Of a stretch of DNA of 64,000 nucleotides, positions 1 to 7,815 are shown piece after piece. The position numbers and the translations under genes are program-made. The stretch comes from Desulfocapsaceae bacterium. GTDB taxonomy: Bacteria; Desulfobacterota; Desulfobulbia; Desulfobulbales; Desulfocapsaceae. The notes beneath the pieces were generated by a model, which did no database searches, had not been told where the DNA came from, and saw only the letters and a list, made by a program, of their open reading frames with translations. The stretch covers positions 1-64,000 of the forward strand of contig JARLHL010000040.1 in the NCBI GenBank assembly GCA_031292275.1, written 5' to 3'. The stretch's first letter is position 1; each line of letters begins with the position of its first letter.

Positions 1-1
1 C

Positions 2-721
2 GCTGTCCTCAATTACACCTTTGAGAATGAAGAAAACGATTCCACCTACATGAACCCGGTCAACGTGCTTTCATCGAAAAAGAGAAAAGCCTGGTATCAA
101 GTAGAGCGGCGGCGGACCCTGATAAAAAACAGTGATCTTCCCGAATGGAGCAAGGCCGTTGAGGACCTCAATAATTCCATAGTGCGTGACTTCCTGCTAT
201 TCCTTCTTTATACCGGCCTGCGGCGTAATGAAGCAGCAAGGCTGCAATGGGATCAGGTGGACTTTCGAGAAGGATGTTTTACGATCCCGACCACAAAGAA
301 CGGCGAACCTCACACCCTGCCTATGAGTGATTACCTGAAAACCCTTCTGATGCGTCGTAAGGCCAAGGCTTGGGCTGACAATCCATTTGTATTTCCTGGT
401 AATGGCAAGGAAGGGCATTTGCAAGAACCGAAAAAACCCATGGCAACTGTAACGGCCAACACGGGGATTGTCTTCACTTGTCACGATCTGAGAAGAACCT
501 TTGCCACCATTGCTGAAAGTCTTGATTTGTCTGGCTACACTGTAAAAGCACTCTTGAATCATAAGCAGCAACTCGGCGATGTTACCGGCGGGTATATCAT
601 CCTGAATGTCGAGCGACTCCGGGAACCCATGCAGAAGATTACCAATGCCATTCATGAGCGGATAAGGAAACAGCACGGACAGATAGTACCAATGGATCCA
701 ATACAAAGGGAGTCAATGTAA
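2..721 (+). CDS. Tyrosine recombinase/integrase, 5' end outside window
   Basis: This is the catalytic domain of a phage-type tyrosine integrase, which would excise and integrate the element. The frame stays open to the first base, so the N-terminal arm- and core-binding part is missing from view. Counting from the Met codon at 50, catalytic residues can be read in order: Arg58 in TGLRRNEA, a Lys near 83, HDLR at 145-148, His171 in LNHK and a likely nucleophile Tyr182 in GGYI. It overlaps the next gene by one base (TAATG), so the two are probably co-translated. Family assignment is firm; the subgroup is not resolved. Confidence 0.9.
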   Translation, partial: AVLNYTFENEENDSTYMNPVNVLSSKKRKAWYQVERRRTLIKNSDLPEWSKAVEDLNNSIVRDFLLFLLYTGLRRNEAARLQWDQVDFREGCFTIPTTKNGEPHTLPMSDYLKTLLMRRKAKAWADNPFVFPGNGKEGHLQEPKKPMATVTANTGIVFTCHDLRRTFATIAESLDLSGYTVKALLNHKQQLGDVTGGYIILNVERLREPMQKITNAIHERIRKQHGQIVPMDPIQRESM

Positions 722-1365
722 TGGACGAAATGAAAGAACTTGAGAAATTGCGGCTTGAATTCCTCAAAAGGGGTAAGGACCAGGGGACAGGTGCAATATA
801 TCGGGCAGAATTGGCATTAGAGCATCGTGAACAACCTACCGTTTGTGTAAAAATTCCCCAATCAGGCCCTGATAGTGTGGGATCGTTTGTCGATGGCTGT
901 AAACATTTTTACCAACTCCCACCACTTACACTCAATGTGAACCTTTATGCCACATTGGAAGAAATCGAAGAGGGTATAAAAAAAGCTGTCGTCGATGCTG
1001 TGATGGGGAGAATAAGTTTCAACAAGCAGCTGATGGATTTTGATAACCCTGAATCTACGCCTCCTGAGTTAAAAGCTCGTGGACAAGGGATAAGATATAA
1101 AGAAACCACATTTGAAGAGTTGCGAGTATGTTTGCAAGCTTATGATTTAGAGGAGGAAGGAAAATCCCGTATTGAAATCCAGAATATTCTCTACCCAGGA
1201 CAAGATCGCGCTACAGCCAAGCAAAAGGTATATCAAAAGATTATAAAGACCCGAAAACTAATCGAGGCAGCATCACAAGGAACTGGCTATTTTACCAAGA
1301 AGGTCCTCGATAACAGTCTGACACATTCTATACTCCTAGACACAGAAACCCAAAAAAGCGAGTAA
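721..1365 (+). CDS. Hypothetical protein in the integrative element
   Basis: This is a soluble 214-residue protein that I do not recognise. The start overlaps the integrase stop by one base. The C-terminal half is basic and looks helical, with a stretch around 140-190 (YDLEEEGKSRIEIQNILYPG and onward) that resembles a resolvase- or transposase-type helix-turn-helix; this is only a resemblance. There is no signal peptide, membrane segment or Cys cluster. Its position between integrase and regulator suggests a role in element control or recombination, which is inference. Confidence 0.7.
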   Translation: MDEMKELEKLRLEFLKRGKDQGTGAIYRAELALEHREQPTVCVKIPQSGPDSVGSFVDGCKHFYQLPPLTLNVNLYATLEEIEEGIKKAVVDAVMGRISFNKQLMDFDNPESTPPELKARGQGIRYKETTFEELRVCLQAYDLEEEGKSRIEIQNILYPGQDRATAKQKVYQKIIKTRKLIEAASQGTGYFTKKVLDNSLTHSILLDTETQKSE

Positions 1366-1556
1366 ACCAACTCTCTATACCGCCCACAAGAAAAAACCCC
1401 TACAAGCGTAAAACGAAATAGTCAATCTCAGGGCCATTTAAGTTCACCGACTAAAAGAATAGTCCACCTTATTATGTAGACATCAAAAGGGTTAGAGAGA
1501 TTTCAGTAAGGTTTCTCTTTCCCTACAAGATCATCTTATGAATAAGGAGTAGTACA

Positions 1557-1802
1557 ATGGAACAAAGAATCAACGTCCAAACAGCGACACCATTCACCCT
1601 CTCCCGGAACCTCACAACCATTGAAGCAGCAAGATTCCTAAACCTCAAGCCTGCGACCCTAGGACAATGGCGATGGAATGGGCGTGGCCCACGTTTCGTA
1701 AAAATCGGGCGGTCCTGCCGGTATCGATTGGCTGACCTTGAAGCCTTTCTCGAAGAGCGGGTTTTTAGTTCGACTACTGAGGCAGGAGGACGTGCAGCAT
1801 GA
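1557..1802 (+). CDS. AlpA/excisionase-like helix-turn-helix protein
   Basis: This 81-residue protein carries a MerR/AlpA-type winged helix fold. The motif runs TIEAARFLNLKPATLGQWRW, then RGPRFVKIGRSCRY, and ends with DLEAFLEERVF, matching the helix_turn_helix_17 family of excisionases and AlpA regulators. Such proteins bind att sites or promoters of P4-like elements and switch integrase or replication genes. An AAGGAG ribosome site precedes the ATG. The stop overlaps the primase start by four bases (ATGA), tying it to the replication gene. Whether it acts as directionality factor or transcription regulator cannot be told. Confidence 0.85.
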   Translation: MEQRINVQTATPFTLSRNLTTIEAARFLNLKPATLGQWRWNGRGPRFVKIGRSCRYRLADLEAFLEERVFSSTTEAGGRAA

Positions 1803-4120
1803 TTCAATCAATGCAAGGAATCCAAGGGTGCCCACCTCAAGCTCCCCAGCTTTGGCCCCTTGAGATTCCCATAACACAAGATGATTTTACCCCACTTTTG
1901 TTGGGAAAGAAAGATTATTCTCAACAGAAGATAGCTATCTCAATAGTCGATTCGGTCACTGATACCAGTCCCAAGGCTACAGAATGTACATGGGGAAACC
2001 TTATCCGCGTCTTTTCAAAGCCTAAAGGCCGCGGGGAGTTGAGTCTCTCCGATTACCTCAAGGCCGAGAAAGATGTGCAGACCAAGCAGAAGAACGGAAA
2101 GGGCTTGATAGGCGGCGAATTTTTAAGCCCAGGAACCAGGAAAAGGGAGGCTTTAATAAACCGATCCGTATTGATTTTGGATCTAGATGATGGGCATTAC
2201 GCTTTCAACACGCTTGCTGAATTACTGCAAGGGCTTGGTTTAGAATGTTTTGTCCATTCAAGCTATTCGCATTCTCAGGAAAAGGGAAAATTCCGTATTT
2301 TTGTCCTCTTGGATAAGCTCGTGGTTCAGGATATTGAAGGTGTAATCAGTCGAATGGTGGATTATTTCGAAAGTGTCATCGGGCCGCATATCGACCCTAA
2401 ATCCAGAACGGTTAATCAGTTGTTCTTCACACCTAGTTGTCCACCAGATGCAGTTGATCTTTTCCGATTTCAGCATATCAAGGGCGAACCCTTGAAGGTG
2501 TCAGATTTCGTAAAGGGAAAAGCAGTTGAAAGGAAAATTCTCCCGGTAGGAAATACCCATAATATATTGCATGGGGTCGATGAAGGCGGAAGGACTACAG
2601 CACTTACAAAAGTTGCTGGGTCTGTTATCGCCAGAGGGCTGAGCTTGGTTGAGTCTACTGAGTTCTGCCTGACCTGGAATCAGAAAAACAACCCTCCCTT
2701 AGAAGACGATGAAGTTGAGAAGACAGTCGGTAATATCTTTGCTGCCGACCAAAAGAAAAAGGAGTTGATGACGGATGCCCCTTCTGTATTTACCGACACA
2801 AGGGTTGCTCGATTTTTTACATTACAAGCCAATGGCTTAATTAAGTACTGGCCCGACAGAGGTCACTTTCTGGTTTTTGACGGTACGCGATTCAATGCAA
2901 CTTTTCCTGGAGGGCCATTTACATTTATAAAAGAGATGGTTGCCGCTTTAACTGACCAAGCTCGGTTAATCCCTGGCGAGACTGAGCGGATTGGGAAACT
3001 AAAAGACCTTCTCAAATTGGAATCCCATCAGAAACAGTGCGCTGTACTCGAATCGGCAAAAAACATCCCGGAGTTGATTGTTACAAGTGCGATGCTTGAC
3101 AGTGACCCGATGCTTTTGAATGTTTTGAATGGCACAATAGACCTTAAGAAAGGCAGGCTACTGGCTCATAACCCGGCTGACCTTATTACCCGGCGGATTG
3201 ACATGGAATATGATCCAGAGGCCACCTGCCCTGTATTTTTGGCTTTCCTTGAAAAGATAATGGGAGGTAATGCAAGATTGATTTCTTATCTCCAAAGATG
3301 GTTAGGCTACTGCTTGTCAGGGATGACCAGTGAGCAGGTACTGTTGTTTCTCTTCGGCAAAGGCAGAAATGGGAAAACTACCCTGGTGAATATTGTAAGG
3401 GAACTGCTCGGGGAATTCGCCACTACTGCCGACGGAGGGATAATTCTCAACGGAACTGGAAACGATCTTAATTCGCTTGCCACACTGGCGGGTCTGAGAG
3501 GCACAAGACTTGTTACTCTCAATGAGATCAATGACGGAGACCGCTTGAATGAGGCAGCTGTCAAAAACTTTACTGGTCAGGATGAAATCTCATGCCGGTT
3601 TCTACACCAGGGTTTTTTTTCATACAGACCCCAGTTCAAATTGCTCCTTTTCGGCAATTACAAGCCTAATATCCGGGGTCGAGATTACGGAGTCTGGCGG
3701 AGAATTCACCTTCTCAATTTCGGTGTAACGATTACCGATGCAGAGTGTGATCCGCATCTCGATCAGAAACTCCGGAATGAGCTTCCAGGAATACTCACCT
3801 GGGCAGTTAAGGGCTGTCTTGCTTGGCAGAAAATGGGTTTAAACCCACCATGTGAGGTTAAGGCTGCAGTTGATGAATACAAAAGAGCAGAGGATATGCT
3901 GCAATCGTGGATAGATGAATTCTGCGAAATCGGGCCGCAATTTTCTGAACGGCCACAAGCTTTGCTAAGCTCTTTTATTAACTTCTCCCACTGGAAGAGC
4001 TTGAACCCCAATAAGTTTGGAAGGATGCTTTCAGATGCTGGGTTTGAGAAATCGAAGAGTGGCGGAGACAGGCGCTGGAGCGGCATCCGCCTCAATCAAC
4101 AAATCAACGGAAATTTTTAA
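1799..4120 (+). CDS. P4-type primase-helicase (replication protein)
   Basis: This 773-residue protein should initiate and drive replication of the element. The N-terminal part has LILDLDDG (about 126-132) and SSYSHS (about 154-159), which fit the acidic and His motifs of archaeo-eukaryotic-type primases. A PriCT-like helical region follows at about 255-320, then a D5_N-like region. The C-terminal superfamily 3 helicase has Walker A FGKGRNGKTT (about 518-527), Walker B TLNEIND, and the typical P4 stretch LLLFGNYKPNIRGRDYGVWR. The protein looks full length. P4 alpha-type proteins bind iterons near their own gene; the repeats immediately downstream fit that. Helicase assignment is firm, primase type is inferred. 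Confidence 0.9.
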   Translation: MIQSMQGIQGCPPQAPQLWPLEIPITQDDFTPLLLGKKDYSQQKIAISIVDSVTDTSPKATECTWGNLIRVFSKPKGRGELSLSDYLKAEKDVQTKQKNGKGLIGGEFLSPGTRKREALINRSVLILDLDDGHYAFNTLAELLQGLGLECFVHSSYSHSQEKGKFRIFVLLDKLVVQDIEGVISRMVDYFESVIGPHIDPKSRTVNQLFFTPSCPPDAVDLFRFQHIKGEPLKVSDFVKGKAVERKILPVGNTHNILHGVDEGGRTTALTKVAGSVIARGLSLVESTEFCLTWNQKNNPPLEDDEVEKTVGNIFAADQKKKELMTDAPSVFTDTRVARFFTLQANGLIKYWPDRGHFLVFDGTRFNATFPGGPFTFIKEMVAALTDQARLIPGETERIGKLKDLLKLESHQKQCAVLESAKNIPELIVTSAMLDSDPMLLNVLNGTIDLKKGRLLAHNPADLITRRIDMEYDPEATCPVFLAFLEKIMGGNARLISYLQRWLGYCLSGMTSEQVLLFLFGKGRNGKTTLVNIVRELLGEFATTADGGIILNGTGNDLNSLATLAGLRGTRLVTLNEINDGDRLNEAAVKNFTGQDEISCRFLHQGFFSYRPQFKLLLFGNYKPNIRGRDYGVWRRIHLLNFGVTITDAECDPHLDQKLRNELPGILTWAVKGCLAWQKMGLNPPCEVKAAVDEYKRAEDMLQSWIDEFCEIGPQFSERPQALLSSFINFSHWKSLNPNKFGRMLSDAGFEKSKSGGDRRWSGIRLNQQINGNF

Positions 4121-4125
4121 AGCGT

Positions 4126-4221
4126 GGGCGCTTTGGACGCATTTTTGCCATTTCTTATTACCCTATAGAAAAAATCATATAGGAAAAATATATTTTAGCA
4201 AAAATGCGCCCCAATGCGTCC
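4126..4221. repeat. Nested dyad with paired iterons: candidate replication origin
   Basis: Two GGRCGC units 9 bp apart (4126-4131 GGGCGC, 4135-4140 GGACGC) are mirrored by two units in inverted orientation, also 9 bp apart (4207-4212, 4216-4221). Inside them is an 11-bp perfect inverted repeat, CGCATTTTTGC at 4138-4148 against 4198-4208. A further inner pair is CCTATA (4162-4167) with TATAGG (4178-4183). All share a centre near 4173 and surround an A+T-rich core that could unwind. Placement right after the helicase stop is what P4-like origins show. Origin function is inference. Confidence 0.5.
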
Positions 4222-4253
4222 TAATGTAAAATGTAACAGATAGGAGCTATGTA

Positions 4254-4577
4254 ATGTATACACCAGATATATTAATACGCCGCAACGACGGTAAGATTGA
4301 GACTCACGATAAAACTGATCATATTTGCTCAATGGAGTCACACGATGAGGACGGCGGAGCGAAAGTCGATCTTTATCTCGGCACTAATTACCAAGGTGCG
4401 GTACTTCGCATCGAAACAGATAAAGAATGGAACAGGCCTTTAGTCCAAGAGACATCAGAGGGCTATGAAATACACTTCGCCTCTTTCCACTCGGCGGTAA
4501 ATGTTTTCTCGGCACTGGATTCCGCACTCTCTAGGTACTTACCAGCTGCTTACGACGGAAGGTATCAAGGGGAATAA
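4254..4577 (+). CDS. Hypothetical protein in the integrative element
   Basis: This 107-residue soluble acidic protein is not recognised. It begins with the ATG seven bases after a TAGGAG ribosome site and is closed by a strong terminator. The sequence shows alternating short strands (IETDKEWNRPLVQETSEGYE) and no Cys, signal or membrane segment. It follows the candidate origin, so an accessory or passenger role is possible. Being a real gene rests on the ribosome site, the terminator and the clean frame. Confidence 0.6.
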   Translation: MYTPDILIRRNDGKIETHDKTDHICSMESHDEDGGAKVDLYLGTNYQGAVLRIETDKEWNRPLVQETSEGYEIHFASFHSAVNVFSALDSALSRYLPAAYDGRYQGE

Positions 4578-4585
4578 AAGGCAAG

Positions 4586-4615
4586 GGGGCGGGTGTGTTT
4601 AACCCGCCCCTTTTT
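4586..4615 (+). terminator. Rho-independent terminator
   Basis: A 9-bp perfect GC-rich stem GGGGCGGGT / ACCCGCCCC with a 7-base loop is followed by TTTTT. It sits 9 bases after the preceding stop codon and closes the replication transcription unit. It also rules out the GTG at 4593 as the start of the next gene. Confidence 0.85.
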
Positions 4616-4643
4616 AGCCACCACCACCAAAAAGGCGTCAACA

Positions 4644-4940
4644 ATGAGTCTCCCAAAAACATTCATGACAGAATTACGAGAGCTGGCAGCCAAGGAAAAA
4701 GAATCACAGAAATCCTGCCAAGAAACTCCCCTTGATACCTTCCGGAATTGGTGGCATAGTCTCAAAGAGGAGGAAAAGAGTCGTCCATACTACACGATGG
4801 ATTTCTTCCGATATCACTTCTACGATTCTACTGCTACCATCGGCAAGGTGTTACACCAGATGGGTTTCCGCAAATCGCGGTTATGGCGAACAGACGGTCC
4901 ATCAACAAGGATTTGGTTTCCACCTGACGAATCCAAATAA
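4644..4940 (+). CDS. Small hypothetical protein
   Basis: This is a 98-residue protein rich in Lys, Glu, Arg and aromatic residues, without recognisable family. The ATG at 4644 is chosen because the in-frame GTG upstream (4593) lies inside a terminator hairpin and an AAGG-type ribosome site precedes 4644. The C-terminal part (TIGKVLHQMGFRKSRLWR, then RIWFPP) reads like a winged-helix DNA-binding tail. That would suit a regulator carried by the element, but this is only a guess from residue pattern. Confidence 0.55.
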   Translation: MSLPKTFMTELRELAAKEKESQKSCQETPLDTFRNWWHSLKEEEKSRPYYTMDFFRYHFYDSTATIGKVLHQMGFRKSRLWRTDGPSTRIWFPPDESK

Positions 4941-5014
4941 TAGGAATGGAATCCTTGATGAGCTTATTTTATAAATAGCGGTTTCACCCTAACCAATAAC
5001 AAGGTAAGCATATA

Positions 5015-5461
5015 ATGAAAAAGCTATTTCTGAACATGGTGCTAATTTCGATTTTATGTCTCTCAGGATGTACGGCTGTAACTGTTCGACCAATAGATGC
5101 TTCATTACAATTAAAACACGTATGCATTGAGGACTGTCAGAGTACTTGTTTTGAAGGGGAAATGATGGGGGTGGTTCGGGATGGATTTGATCGCCATGGA
5201 ATTACCACACAAGTCTATTCAGGAACTCCTCCATCTGAATGTGAATACAACTTGTCGATCATGTGTGAACGCTCCTGGGACCTGGCAATGTATATGAAGC
5301 ATGCCGAACTTCGCCTCTACCACAACAATTTGCAAGTCGGATATGCAGAATATCATTTGAATGGAGGAGGAGGTCTTTCGCCTACGAAATGGGGAAATAC
5401 AAGAACGAAGATGGAACCTGTAGTAGATGAGATGCTCATTGGCTACCCAAGGAGGTACTGA
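5015..5461 (+). CDS. Small lipoprotein, Sbal_3080-like
   Basis: The 148-residue product starts with a lipoprotein signal: a basic start, a hydrophobic core and lipobox LSGC with Cys at position 19. The mature part contains RPIDASLQLKHVCI, FDRHGI, ERSWDLA, HAELRLY and GYAEYHLNGGGG, which I recall from the Sbal_3080 family of small lipoproteins of unknown function. Two extra Cys pairs around 38-46 and 74-85 could form disulfides. It would sit in the outer or inner membrane facing the periplasm. It is an unlinked passenger in the element; the family match is from memory. Confidence 0.7.
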   Translation: MKKLFLNMVLISILCLSGCTAVTVRPIDASLQLKHVCIEDCQSTCFEGEMMGVVRDGFDRHGITTQVYSGTPPSECEYNLSIMCERSWDLAMYMKHAELRLYHNNLQVGYAEYHLNGGGGLSPTKWGNTRTKMEPVVDEMLIGYPRRY

Positions 5462-5527
5462 AGAAAGCCTCTCGCCCAACCGAATTAACTAAGATCTCAG
5501 GTCCATTGAAAATTAAAGAATGCGGCA

Positions 5528-5605
5528 ATGATAATTGCTTGTGCTGGTCTTGCTGTCTTTTTTTGTGGATGTGTCAAATCAAGCGGTGCCTTAAGGTACA
5601 GTTGA
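5528..5605 (+). pseudogene. Possible remnant of a lipoprotein gene (leader only)
   Basis: An ATG is followed by 25 codons reading MIIACAGLAVFFCGC then a few polar residues and a stop. This looks like a lipoprotein signal with lipobox ending at a Cys but no mature domain. No convincing ribosome site is seen. It may be a decayed gene or chance. Confidence 0.2.
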
Positions 5606-5735
5606 CCACATTTTCAATGTTCAGCAATTAGCGTCCTAATCATTTCATAATCTGGTTTTAACTTGAGGTTTTCGCGATGAACTGTTAGTTAGTTAGGTTG
5701 AAAAGTTATTGTATTCTGATCCTTTAGGAACCCAG

Positions 5736-5777
5736 AAAGCCTGAATTACTCCAAAAGAGGTGGCTCAGGCTTTTTTT
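5736..5777 (+). terminator. Terminator-like hairpin
   Basis: A 9-bp stem AAAGCCTGA / TCAGGCTTT encloses a 20-base loop and runs into seven T residues. It would end transcription from the lipoprotein side and insulate the repeat-protein gene whose ATG lies about 40 bases on. Confidence 0.6.
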
Positions 5778-5814
5778 GTGGCTCCATACAATGCTTAACC
5801 AAGAGGATTTGTTC

Positions 5815-7269
5815 ATGAAAAATGGATTGATTGCTACTCTTACAATTTGGATTTTCATGGCCGCGACACCCTTCGCGGCGGACGCCACAGATAACGGCGT
5901 CACGCTGACTAATTACTCCGTGTTGAACAACCCCCTCGACGGCTGGTCGACCAACTCGGGTACGCTAAATAACGAATTCGGCGGCACTCTGAACTACTAC
6001 TCCTCCGGGCTGACCAACTCCGGCACACTAAACAACAACTACGGCGGCACGCTGAACAACTACTCCAATTTGACCAATTCCGGCACGCTGAACAACAACT
6101 ACGACCTGACCAACTACTTCACGAACACCGGCTTCGGGTTGGAATACCCCTTCGCGCTGACCAACTCCGGCACTCTGAACAACAACGCCGGCGGCACGTT
6201 GACAAACTACTCCATGCTGACCAACTCCGGCACGCTGAACATCAACTACGGCGGCACGCTGAACAACAAAGACAATGGCTATTTTGCCAACAACTCCGGC
6301 GGCACGCTGAACAACTATGGTTACTTGACCAACAACAACAGCTACAACGCAGGGTTATTTAATTCCGGCACTCTGAACAACTACTCTGAGCTGGGAAACT
6401 GGGGTTCGCTGACCAACTACTCCGGCGGCGCACTAAACAACTTAGGCACGCTGAGCAACTCAGGTGCGCTGAGCAACTCAGGCACACTGAACAACTACTC
6501 CGGGCTGACCAACTACTACGGCGGCACAATGGACAACTACTCCACACTGAACAACTACTCTGCGCTGGCCAACAACTACGGCGGCACGCTGACCAACTGG
6601 AACAACTACGGCGACACGCTGACCAACTACTCCATGCTGACCAACTCCGGCACGCTAAACAATAACGGCTCGCTAACTAACTCCAGCACGGGTATAATTA
6701 CGGGCACTGGCAACTATACCCAGACAGCCGGTAATACCAAAAACAACGGCAGCATGATTCAGCAAAACATCCAAATATTAGGAGGACAGTTGAGTGGAGT
6801 TGGAACGATAACCGGAAATGTGACCATCGGCTCTGGAGCGACTGTTAAGCCAGGAGACCCTAGCGGATTACTGACAATCAATGGAGATTTTACGAGCAGT
6901 GGCAACCTTTTGTTTGAAATCTTCGGAAAAGACAACGGGCAGAATAATCAGTTAAAAATTAATGGCGGCAAAGCTGTATTCAATGGCGGCGGCATGGAGT
7001 TCGATTTTATTAACGGTTATCAAGCCCAAGCCGGTGATAGATGGGACCTCCTGTATGCCACATCAATAGACGGAATAGATCAGCTCAACAATACTCTCAA
7101 CGGCCTGGATTCAGGACTTGCCTGGAAATTAGATTACGTTAACGGCATTGAAAGTCTCATGATTATTAACCCCAGCGTAGTCCCCATCCCCTCCGCTGCC
7201 TTGCTGCTTGGTTCAGGTTTAGTTGGGCTTGCTGGACTTCGTAGAAAGAAGAAACCCGCAATAGCTTAA
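5815..7269 (+). CDS. Secreted Asn/Thr/Gly-rich repeat protein with VPIPSA/PEP-CTERM-like tail
   Basis: The 484-residue product is predicted to be secreted and sorted to the cell surface. It has a signal peptide (MKNGLIATLTIWIF, then AAD cleavage region), a long low-complexity repeat region at about 40-302 built of variants of LTNSGTLNNNYGGTLNNYS, and a beta-rich segment at about 320-370 (GTITGNVTIGSGATVKPGD) like passenger regions of autotransporter adhesins. The tail VPIPSAALLLGSGLVGLAGL plus RRKKK is a PEP-CTERM/VPLPA-type sorting signal that needs an exosortase, not seen here. ATG 5815 is chosen because AAGAGGA precedes it; the TTG at 5776 lies in a terminator. Function as adhesin or matrix protein is inferred. 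Confidence 0.8.
   Translation: MKNGLIATLTIWIFMAATPFAADATDNGVTLTNYSVLNNPLDGWSTNSGTLNNEFGGTLNYYSSGLTNSGTLNNNYGGTLNNYSNLTNSGTLNNNYDLTNYFTNTGFGLEYPFALTNSGTLNNNAGGTLTNYSMLTNSGTLNINYGGTLNNKDNGYFANNSGGTLNNYGYLTNNNSYNAGLFNSGTLNNYSELGNWGSLTNYSGGALNNLGTLSNSGALSNSGTLNNYSGLTNYYGGTMDNYSTLNNYSALANNYGGTLTNWNNYGDTLTNYSMLTNSGTLNNNGSLTNSSTGIITGTGNYTQTAGNTKNNGSMIQQNIQILGGQLSGVGTITGNVTIGSGATVKPGDPSGLLTINGDFTSSGNLLFEIFGKDNGQNNQLKINGGKAVFNGGGMEFDFINGYQAQAGDRWDLLYATSIDGIDQLNNTLNGLDSGLAWKLDYVNGIESLMIINPSVVPIPSAALLLGSGLVGLAGLRRKKKPAIA
5935..6720 (+). repeat. Coding tandem repeats of the surface protein
   Basis: Many imperfect copies of a unit based on ctgaccaactccggcacg and ctgaacaac, coding for LTNSGTLNN-type blocks of about 9-20 residues. 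Copies differ by point changes and length, so the array has been expanded and then diverged. Such arrays can change length by recombination. Confidence 0.85.
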
Positions 7270-7656
7270 TAAAGTAGGAGATATATTTTAGTCACAATTC
7301 CCTCTTACGGTTGTTTTTAACTCCTGATCACTTATTCTGAGTGGTTAAATCCTTTGCATCATACGATACATAATTTCAAGCCGATATGGGTTTAAGCAAA
7401 TTTTTGGCTCTCTGAAAATTTTTAATTCCTTTCGGCATAATGGTACCGCCCCTCTTGCTGAAATCCTCACAAAAAGGTCCCCTGGATTCTTGCCTCTAAA
7501 ATGTAAGCTATTTCACTGTAGGTTATGTTGCTTTAACTGGTATCTGTAATCCCCTGACCCAAAAGTGTCACTATTAAAAGGGCATACAGATAATAAGATG
7601 CAGGTGGTTTCCCTCCTCCAAGTGTTACCCATACGTTACCCGATACGGTTGAAAAC
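7270..7656. other. Intergenic stretch at the element's right end
   Basis: No gene is recognised. The only local structure noted is a short direct repeat, GTTACCCATAC / GTTACCCGATAC, at about 7624-7646. This would be the junction region of the element if tRNA-Arg is its target. Confidence 0.4.
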
Positions 7657-7690
7657 AAAAAAGCACTTACCGAATTAACGATAAGTGCTT
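7657..7690 (-). terminator. Terminator of tRNA-Arg
   Basis: Read on the minus strand, a 9-bp perfect stem AAGCACTTA / TAAGTGCTT with a 12-base loop is followed by a run of six T. It lies 8 bases beyond the CCA end of the tRNA and would end its transcript. Confidence 0.85.
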
Positions 7691-7698
7691 GTATTTAC

Positions 7699-7775
7699 TG
7701 GTGCACCAGGAGGGATTCGAACCCCCGACCTACGGATTCGTAGTCCGTTGCTCTATCCAGCTGAGCCACTGGTGC
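7699..7775 (-). tRNA. tRNA-Arg (anticodon ACG)
   Basis: The minus strand folds as a complete 77-base cloverleaf. It has a perfect 7-bp acceptor GCACCAG / CTGGTGC, D arm GCTCAGCTGGATAGAGC, and anticodon stem ACGGA / TCCGT with loop CTACGAA (anticodon ACG, reading CGN Arg codons after inosine change). The T arm has TTCGAAT, followed by discriminator A and an encoded CCA. The gene's 3' end faces the integrative element, making it the likely insertion target. Confidence 0.97.
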
Positions 7776-7815
7776 CGATGAAGAACTGTTTATATACTTC
7801 AGTTTTGTCCTTTCC

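Larger units (their letters stand above)
5462..5814. other. Intergenic stretch before the repeat-protein gene
   Basis: A+T-rich, with no full gene. It holds a very short open frame that encodes a lipoprotein-like leader (5528-5605) and a terminator-like hairpin (5736-5777) just before the next gene. No clear promoter was recognised. Confidence 0.5.
1..7698. mobile_element. Integrative element next to tRNA-Arg (left end outside window)
   Basis: Integrase, AlpA-like regulator, P4-type primase-helicase, origin-like repeats and unknown passenger genes all read rightward and stop at the 3' end of a tRNA-Arg gene. This is the usual makeup of phage satellites and integrative plasmids. The stretch is visibly more A+T-rich than the core genes to its right. 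No structural phage or conjugation genes are seen, so it would depend on a helper or be a remnant. No second copy of the tRNA 3' end is visible here, so the far attachment site must lie left of the window if the tRNA is the target. The right boundary at about 7698 is inferred from the tRNA, not from a seen repeat. Confidence 0.6.

Noticed and set aside
4017-4229. 70-codon frame across the end of the helicase gene
   Set aside because: Overlaps the helicase 3' end and the origin-like repeats; no ribosome site.
5935-6720. Repeat array considered as CRISPR
   Set aside because: Units are coding, imperfect and lack unique spacers and cas genes.
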